DNA of 11,437 nt from Funneliformis mosseae (Eukaryota; Glomeromycota; Glomeromycetes; Glomerales; Glomeraceae). Position numbers and translations under genes: made by a program. The stretch spans positions 1 to 11,437 of the forward strand of contig CAJVPP010003509.1 of the NCBI GenBank assembly GCA_910592005.1, given 5' to 3'. Shown in pieces: positions 6,702-11,437 of the stretch (position 1 is its first letter; each line of letters opens with the position of its first letter). The notes under the pieces were generated by a model. The model was not told the origin of the DNA and made no database searches. It was given only the letters and a program-made list of their open reading frames with translations.

Positions 6702-8564
6702 CTATAATTTAGCTTTTATTGGTTTCAAATGAAGACCAGACCACCTTTTCGAAAGTAACTTTACGATATTTCTACTTGATACACATTCTGTTTCCATAGT
6801 CTAAAAGTAAAAAAAAAAAAAAAGTTAAAATTAAATGTTTATCTAAAAGAAAAACAAAAAAGAAGTTAAACATACCGAAATGAAAGGCTCATAAGAATTT
6901 ATATAGAAGAAACCGTCAACAGGTTCCAATTGTGGAAAAGTTTGATTGGGTAAAAGTTTAGGATAGCTATTCCATACTTTACGGAAAGTCCAAGAACGAT
7001 TGGTGTAAAGTCTGTCAAGCATCTCATCAGATAACTCTTGGTGCGAAAATAACTTAACGACAGTTTCTCCATTTGGAAGTTGCAATTTTCCTCCAAAACT
7101 AAGAAATTCGCATTTCCCGCTGTTGGTCGTCACTATTTGATTAGGTACCTCTTCAATTTTGGTACGACCAAAGTAGGCCGGATTAATGAATCCCACAACT
7201 AAAGTGACGTGGAGTTCTACATATGGAATTTCTTTAATTTTAAAATCCATATTTTCAAATTCAATTCCGGTAAATTGCTGCATGAATTTAATTATGTATA
7301 ATGATTAGAAAGTTCTTAAAAATTACGAAATTTCCCAAAATTATAAAGAAAAAAGTTTTTACAATTGGAGCGGCCAAAATAATTGCATCGTATATTTCAG
7401 AAGAACCATCACTTGATTTTACTGCATATTTCACATCATTCATGATACCTTTGTGTGATGGCAATCTTGTAACTTTGGTTATTTTTGTATTTAATTTCAA
7501 ATTGGCACCAGAGTGTTCGATAAACTTTTCAAAAAGTTTGAAATTTCCCCCCTTAATACCTTTCGCTCCTTCAGGTGCTAAACTAATAAAGGCTCCCATT
7601 GCGTGAATTTCTGCTAAATTCTGGCCATAATTAACACGGGTCAATGGTTCGACAAAATGTTGAAGATAAAGCTGATTAATATTTTTCAATTCAGAGAAGT
7701 AATATTGAGCACTGTATTTTCTTTCTTTGTCTAGTCGAAGACGCTCGGCTTCCGCATCGACACTAATAAAAGGCTCATCATATTTATACTCTTCCAAAAA
7801 CTTTCCGATAATTTCTTTTACCAGATTTTGAACCTTATTAATAGTAATAGTATATCACGTGATTAACCAAAGTTTTTAAATAACAAAAAAATTTTACAGT
7901 TTGGTCGTACTTTCTTTGGAGCCCATCCATACTTCCAAAAAAGTTTCACGATATCCCAATATGAACTAAAAGATTGTTCAAAGACAAATTCTTCGCCGTT
8001 CCAACTATTGAAATGATAGGGATTAGATTTGATCAACACGTGCCTTAAACCATGATCACTTACATTCCCATTTTCGAGTTTTCTAATTCCTCTCCATATT
8101 TTATAAATTCCAATCCAAATTTCTTCGCATTCTCTACCAAGTGATAATTAACATCAACAAAAATTGATGCTCCTAATTCAATGGGAATATTTATATCATC
8201 GCGTTCAAAATTTATAACATTGACCCGCCCACCAACGATTGATGATTGTTCATAAATCGTAGTATTAATTTTTACAGATGAATTTGCGAAAGCTTCTGAA
8301 ACCCAATAAGCAGCTGAAGAACCACCCGCACCAGCACCTATCGGATAGAACAATAATGCGATTGAGTAATTGACAACGTTAATAATAATTCAGAAGGTAG
8401 TAAATTTACTTGCCAATTATTGCAAGTTTTTTAACGTGTTGGCTTTGCTGAGGTACTTCAAAGTAAGCGAACTGCTCCGTAAAGGTCAATGTAATGTAAC
8501 ATGCAAGTATCAAATAAAAAATGAATACCGGGTGCAATAAATTTCGACACTTTAAGGCAACCAT
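6702..8564 (-). CDS. Prenylcysteine oxidase / lyase (FAD-dependent), six exons
   Basis: Prenylcysteine oxidases are FAD thioether oxidases that split farnesyl- or geranylgeranyl-cysteine, released when prenylated proteins are degraded, into cysteine, prenyl aldehyde and hydrogen peroxide; known enzymes are lysosomal or membrane-associated. Exons on the minus strand are 8564-8414, 8337-8064, 8004-7911, 7833-7363, 7277-6876 and 6800-6702, giving 496 residues against about 500 for family members. Residues 13-28 are a hydrophobic signal or anchor. The dinucleotide fold IIGAGAGGSSAAY is at 49-61, followed by IYEQSSIVGGR. Family motifs include TRVNYGQN (about 239), IHAMGAF, and near the C-terminus FYINSYEPFIS|TMETE across the exon 5/6 join. 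Intron 1 must use a GC donor (ATTG|GCAAGT) to restore the glycine motif. Intron 3 is best read with donor GTACGA. The gene shares a 189-bp promoter with the HIT gene. Baker's yeast lacks a counterpart, to my knowledge. Confidence 0.93.
7854..7863. promoter_or_regulatory. E-box palindrome ATCACGTGAT in oxidase intron 3
   Basis: A perfect 10-bp palindrome containing CACGTG lies inside the third intron of the prenylcysteine oxidase gene. The same 10 bp occurs at 9470-9479. TCACGTGA is the site of Cbf1-type bHLH proteins in fungi. Intronic location makes a regulatory role uncertain. Confidence 0.3.
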
Positions 8565-8753
8565 TGTGAGAACCCGAAAAAAACGTTAATAGAGATAAAT
8601 CGAGTGGTCTTTAAAGTACCGCTTAAAATCATCTGACTTTATGTATGAACATACATGAATGAAATCAACCAATCAAAAAATCGGAATTTTTTGTAAAGCC
8701 TAAAATAGAAAATACAACATTCTAGCTTTTTTATTTTTTTTTAAAAAAAAAAT
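8565..8753. promoter_or_regulatory. Divergent promoter of oxidase and HIT genes
   Basis: Only 189 bp separate the two oppositely directed start codons. The interval holds a perfect 7-bp-arm palindrome ATGTATG-AA-CATACAT (8641-8656), near its middle, and a CCAATC box (8669-8674). T- and A-runs (about 8727-8752) directly precede the HIT start. No canonical TATAAA is seen. The arrangement implies shared regulation, but this is inferred from spacing alone. Confidence 0.55.
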
Positions 8754-9331
8754 ATGCCACCTATTAATCCACTTTTTCCTCGTAACTATAATACTCCTCG
8801 AATTCTTTCACAATCACAACCTAAACCCGTACCTTCAGAGGACCCAAAAGATTGTACTTTTTGTAAAATTATATCAGGACAATTATCGTGTGTGAAAGTA
8901 TTTGAAAATGAAGAAGTATTAGCTTTTCTAGGTAATTATCTAAATTCCACAAAAAAAAAAAAGAGATCCAAATATTCTTAATTAATTCTTTTATAATTCA
9001 ATTATTTTAAGACATAGCACCAATTTCTAAAGGTCACACTTTAGTAGTTCCAAAAACTCATATTCCTCGATTAACTTTAGCCCCACCTTCGATAATGTCT
9101 TCTTTAGGCTCTGTGTTACCCCAAATCTCAAATGCCGTAATCCAAGGTGTTGGCGCTAAGGATTTTAATTTGCTTCAAAATAATGGAATTATTGCAGGTC
9201 AAGTAGTTTTTCATTTACATTTCCATATTATACCAAGATTTAAAAATTGGGATGGTAGAGATGTAGGAAGATTAAGAATAAGTAAAGATGAAAGTGAAAA
9301 TATTGGTAAAGAAATAAGAGCAAAATTATAA
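8754..9331 (+). CDS. HNT1: HIT-family (histidine triad) nucleotide hydrolase, Hnt1-like
   Basis: HIT proteins of the HINT branch hydrolyse adenosine phosphoramidates and aminoacyl-AMP adducts to AMP. Two exons, 8754-8931 and 9012-9331, join in phase 1 (GTAATT donor, TTTTAAG acceptor; 80-bp intron) to give 165 residues, near the 158 of yeast Hnt1. Visible features are a roughly 30-residue proline-rich N-terminal extension, DCTFCKIISG (33-42) with the CxxC typical of zinc-binding HINTs, ISKGHTLVVPKTH, and the catalytic triad motif HLHFHIIPR starting at residue 127 with histidines 127, 129 and 131. The ATG lies just after a T/A-run and is the first in frame, so the start is well placed. The extension looks non-globular; no targeting signal is evident. 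The HIT call is firm. The symbol is assigned by similarity to fungal Hnt1, not by orthology testing. Confidence 0.93.
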
Positions 9332-9619
9332 AATTTTATCTAAACAATTATTGTTTGATCGTAAAGTCCTTGACTATAGAAATGTTCCAGTTCTGAAATT
9401 GCTCTAAATAAAATTTTAAACTACATAGTATCGATATCTAATCGATAGTTTGAATTTAATTGGATAAATATCACGTGATATATTTATGATCTGCATAATA
9501 CAAAAGTCGCGTTAAAAATATCGTAATCAGACAGTTTGGACACACTTTTCTCTCCAAACCTTGTTCAAAGTCCAAACCCTTTTCCTCATCAATGATATTC
9601 TTCACTCGTAACTTAGAAT
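9332..9619. other. 3' flank of the HIT gene and possible promoter of the next transcript
   Basis: No coding frame is evident. AATAAA sites lie near 9408. A perfect 7-bp-arm hairpin, TATCGAT-atcta-ATCGATA, is at 9429-9447. Between 9537 and 9595 is a pyrimidine-rich stretch with a repeated TCCAAACC, which could be a promoter or leader for the spliced transcript proposed from about 9600. Confidence 0.35.
9468..9481. promoter_or_regulatory. 14-bp palindrome with CACGTG E-box
   Basis: ATATCACGTGATAT is perfectly self-complementary and contains TCACGTGA, the preferred site of Cbf1-type bHLH factors. It lies about 140 bp past the HIT stop and about 150 bp before the proposed spliced transcript, so it would suit a promoter of the latter. 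The factor is inferred from motif only. Confidence 0.45.
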
Positions 9620-10007
9620 GAATTTAGGTAAGCAAAGTATACCTTTCCTTCTCTTAGTGGGAACCTTCCCTTGATGGGATGCTGTTTACCTTCTCTTTAC
9701 GAGATACTACCGCTACTTTAGTTTTTATTACATAGCACGTTTCAATTAACTGCTTATTTCTATCTTTAGCCCCAAAATATAAAGGACGCCTCTGTTGCGG
9801 AAACCTGAATTATCTGTGATGTTATATTGACTACACAAGACTGTAGAACATTCCATTTGAACATGTAATCAAATTACAGCATGTTGGGTAAGCACTTTTA
9901 TGTTTTAATGTTGTTTTTTTGAAAAATTCATTCATACACTTTTATATTAACTTTATAATCTATTGTTTTTATATTAGATGTCGAGGAAGTTTATTATGGG
10001 CCTGTAA
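9600..10007 (+). ncRNA. Possible spliced non-coding or leader transcript
   Basis: Two introns with good signals lie in series. GTAAGC at 9628 pairs with TTCTATCTTTAG at 9769, behind a pyrimidine tract and a TTAAC branch-like site. GTAAGC at 9888 pairs with TTTTTATATTAG at 9977. The exon between them (9770-9887) has stops in all three frames and is richer in GC than the introns (GACGCCTCTGTTGCGGAAAC). The third exon opens with ATG at 9978 but closes after nine codons (MSRKFIMGL). No protein of useful size can be built from these exons, so a non-coding RNA, or the leader of a gene continuing downstream, is the best reading. No C/D or H/ACA snoRNA pattern holds up. Exon 1's left boundary is a guess. 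Evidence is splice signals alone. Confidence 0.3.
9647..9704. repeat. Three tandem mini-hairpin repeats
   Basis: The unit CCT-TCYC-TTnnn-GRGA occurs three times: stems TCTC/GGGA (9650-9653, 9659-9662), TCCC/GGGA (9667-9670, 9676-9679) and TCTC/GAGA (9692-9695, 9701-9704). Each has a 5-nt loop beginning TT and each is preceded by CCT. Stem bases change on both sides so that pairing is kept (one G-U wobble in the first unit). The array lies in the first intron of the proposed transcript. Confidence 0.45.
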
Positions 10008-10085
10008 ATAAACTGTACTGACGAAAGTGTTTCAGCCAATCATAACTCATTGTACACTTTTTAATTTTTTATATTTAAAATATGA

Positions 10086-10394
10086 TTGGTTGTTATCATT
10101 CATCCCGAACAAGAACAGTCCCATCCCAAGGAGCAACTCATCCTGAACACGAGCAATCCTATTCTAAGGAGCAACCTCATCGCAGTCCGTGTCACAACAA
10201 AAGAGAAAATTGTCGATGATGTTGATGATGTGTCACAATATAAGGTATTTAATTGCAATACTGATATGAACTTTTTATGAAAAGAAACAGAAATATTCTT
10301 CTAAATGGAAGAATTAAAAACAAAAGTAATCGAGACACAAGCTGAATTGTTAAAAGCTCAGAAAGAGATAATAAAATTATTAAGGAAGGAGTAA
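10086..10394 (+). pseudogene. Frameshifted remnant of a repeat-containing coiled-coil protein
   Basis: A 64-codon frame from ATG at 10086 begins with HPEQEQSHPKEQ and, downstream, reads TTKEKIVDDVDDVSQYK before a possible donor GTATTT at 10245. A second open piece at 10305-10394 is a 29-residue charged heptad-like helix (MEELKTKVIETQAELLKAQK and on, ending KLLRKE), typical of a coiled coil. The first part contains a DNA repeat whose two copies encode the same peptide in different frames, showing a lost base. Splicing 10245 to AAAG at 10284 or CAG at 10290 does not join the pieces in frame. A protein gene in decay is the simplest reading; a real gene with different splicing remains possible. 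Family unknown. Confidence 0.35.
10101..10177 (+). repeat. 39-bp coding-type tandem repeat, one copy a base short
   Basis: Copy 1 (10101-10138, 38 bp) and copy 2 (10139-10177, 39 bp) are clearly related. Copy 1 ends GAGCAACT where copy 2 has GAGCAACCT. Copy 1 reads HPEQEQSHPKEQ in the frame starting at 10101; copy 2 reads HPEHEQSYSKEQP in the frame starting at 10139. A third copy may begin at 10178 (CATCGC). The conserved 13-residue meaning across two frames indicates a single-base deletion in a former coding repeat. Confidence 0.6.
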
Positions 10395-10515
10395 TTGGTA
10401 TTTAGCATGTTCTTCTAAATTTTTAATATATTATCACCAATCAAAGAAGTTGAGCAATAACGGGTGATTTTTTTTTTTATATAGATCGAATTAAATTTGC
10501 TCAATGAAAACTATA

Positions 10516-10623
10516 CAGTCGACCCTCTCTATAATCACACTCATATATAGTCACGCCCCCCTTATTTATAATCACACCATTTTTTTCGGTCCCGAGGGGT
10601 GTGACTATCGAGAGGGTCGACTG
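10516..10623. mobile_element. 108-bp pogo/Tigger-type MITE with TA target duplication
   Basis: The left end CAGTCGACCCTCTCTATAAT and right end (read inverted) CAGTCGACCCTCTCGATAGT are 25-bp terminal inverted repeats with two mismatches, continuing TCACAC. TA dinucleotides flank both ends (10514-10515 and 10624-10625), the hallmark of Tc1/mariner/pogo insertion. Internal copies of TATAATCACAC and TATAGTCACGC occur near the left end and again at 10566-10576, and may be extra transposase-binding sites. It has no coding capacity. The ends match the CAGT(C/A)GACCC style of pogo/Tigger elements, the class of the relic at 1495-2767, so a related transposase may once have moved it. Confidence 0.9.
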
Positions 10624-11204
10624 TATGTCGTTATCTATTTTAATATCTACGTCATCGCAATATAATCACTCAAATTTAATTTCGCTTGATATCTGCATTA
10701 ATAAAAATTGTAGGGGAGATAGAACTATGAAAAAACCCTCACTCATGATAAATAATAGAGGTGTACTTCGGAATTATAAAGAGTTTAGTTTTTTGTTGAG
10801 ATAATATAAAAATGCTAACATAATTTGGAAATTTATCGCGTAGTTATAAATAAAGGCCTTTTCTTTATACAACAAAAAAAAAAAAATTTGTCAAAAAGTT
10901 TCAACTCTTCCCATTTTGTAAAATCTTAGGAATAATGTATATAATAAAAATTTTTTTTTTTGAAACGATTATTTTTTCACAACAAAAAAAGCGAAATATG
11001 GGAAAGTTTTGACAATATTTTTTTTTAGATTTGGAGTTGCGATTGAATCTTTTTTTGGAAGTTTTAATATGGATGACTTAATGAAAAGAAAAAAAAAAAA
11101 ATTGAAATCGATAGAATCAAGAACAATAACAAAATTCTGGACAAAAATGAAAAATTTATCAATTCAATTATAATAATATTACTAGGAAACGGGGACCGTT
11201 GTGA
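10624..11204. other. Spacer upstream of RPS15, no gene assigned
   Basis: A 67-codon plus-strand frame (10601-10804) begins inside the MITE and has no recognisable content, so it is taken as chance. An imperfect fold-back structure spans 10888-11015 (listed separately). RPS15's promoter and first exon should lie here or further upstream, but no ATG followed by a usable donor in the right phase was found. Confidence 0.4.
10888..11015. repeat. Imperfect inverted repeat (fold-back)
   Basis: TTGTCAAAA (10888-10896) pairs perfectly with TTTTGACAA (11007-11015), and inside them TTCCCAT (10908-10914) pairs with ATGGGAA (10998-11004). Both arms adjoin A-runs (CAACAAAA-type). A small decayed MITE is possible. 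No target duplication was identified. Confidence 0.4.
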
Positions 11205-11313
11205 GTCCTGAGCGAATTATTGGACGAAAATCGCGTGGCGGACAGAGAAACGTTCACATGACCAAAATTTAATCAATGCACAGAAATATATAGTCCTTCG
11301 CTTCGCTCAGGAC
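11205..11313. repeat. Inverted repeat GTCCTGAGCGAA, MITE-like
   Basis: GTCCTGAGCGAA (11205-11216) and TTCGCTCAGGAC (11302-11313) are perfect 12-bp inverted copies enclosing 85 bp that are GC-rich for this genome (AATCGCGTGGCGGACAGAG). The right copy is preceded by a short overlapping repeat, CCTTCGCTTCGCTC. The block ends 28 bp before the RPS15 acceptor, so it probably lies inside that gene's intron. It has no coding capacity. Confidence 0.55.
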
Positions 11314-11341
11314 AATAAAATTTTATCTTTTCATCTTTTAG

Positions 11342-11437
11342 GCTGGCGATTACGAAGCTGCAGCTGCCGCCGAATTGAAAAAGAAGAGAACTTTTAGAAA
11401 GTACTCTTATAGAGGAGTTGATCTTGATCAATTATTA
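11342..11437 (+). CDS. RPS15: 40S ribosomal protein S15 (uS19), partial 5' coding exon
   Basis: uS19 sits in the head of the small ribosomal subunit near the A-site finger and is needed for export and maturation of 40S precursors. The exon opens after TTTTCATCTTTTAG and is read in frame for 32 codons to the window edge: [20 protein letters not shown], then [29 protein letters not shown] is the conserved N-terminal block of eukaryotic uS19. The initiator Met and any residues before AGD must come from an upstream exon ending in phase 0, because an in-frame TAG (the splice acceptor itself) closes the frame. I could not locate that exon. The gene continues beyond the window. Confidence 0.93.

Noticed and set aside
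6899..7096. 65-codon minus-strand ORF
   Set aside because: It is an out-of-frame shadow of oxidase exon 5.
7301..7606. 101-codon plus-strand ORF
   Set aside because: It lies antisense within exon 4 and intron 4 of the prenylcysteine oxidase gene, whose minus-strand reading is clearly conserved.
9770..9887. C/D-box snoRNA around GTGATGTT
   Set aside because: The only CTGA lies before, not after, the C-like box, and no terminal stem forms.
10601..10804. 67-codon plus-strand ORF
   Set aside because: It starts inside the MITE terminal repeat and has no recognisable content or splice context.
1..11437. tRNA or rRNA genes
   Set aside because: No B-box of the GGTTCGANTCC type with a paired acceptor stem was seen; the GGTTCGAC near 7645 is inside oxidase coding sequence.

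Overview
The window looks like nuclear DNA of an AT-rich, intron-rich fungus. The translated proteins (uS7, uS19, a HIT protein, a prenylcysteine oxidase) are eukaryotic, with short spliceosomal introns (59-136 bp; one GC-AG). The accessory DNA (a pogo/Tigger relic, an LRR fragment of F-box type, very AT-rich intergenic sequence) resembles arbuscular mycorrhizal fungi such as Rhizophagus (Glomeromycotina). The lineage is inferred from remembered family resemblance, not from a search.

Layout. (1) Positions 1 to about 5,200 form a decayed repeat compartment: an LRR fragment, a pogo/Tigger transposase relic with its catalytic aspartates lost, two further broken reading frames, a 65-bp tandem duplication and a 41-bp palindromic tandem array. 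By eye it holds only about 11 CpG dinucleotides in 5.2 kb, and many in-frame stops lie where C-to-T or G-to-A changes would turn Gln, Arg or Trp codons into stops. (2) Positions 5,122-6,408 carry RPS5 (uS7): a CCAAT/CRE/TATA promoter, a 5'UTR intron and five coding exons. (3) Positions 6,702-8,564, minus strand, carry a six-exon prenylcysteine oxidase gene, convergent with RPS5. (4) A 189-bp divergent promoter separates it from a two-exon HIT-family hydrolase gene (8,754-9,331, plus strand). (5) Positions 9,332-11,341 contain no clear protein gene. They hold an E-box palindrome, a possible spliced non-coding or leader transcript with three mini-hairpins, a frameshifted coiled-coil remnant, a 108-bp pogo-type MITE with TA duplication, and two fold-back repeats. 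(6) The window ends inside RPS15 (uS19), whose initiator exon I could not find.

The intact genes are housekeeping: two small-subunit ribosomal proteins, a salvage enzyme for prenylated-protein breakdown and a nucleotide phosphoramidase. The only evident functional coupling is the shared promoter of the latter two. I found no clear new defence or metabolic system. The most unusual material is the mutational signature of the first 5.2 kb, the 41-bp palindromic array and the mini-hairpin repeats.
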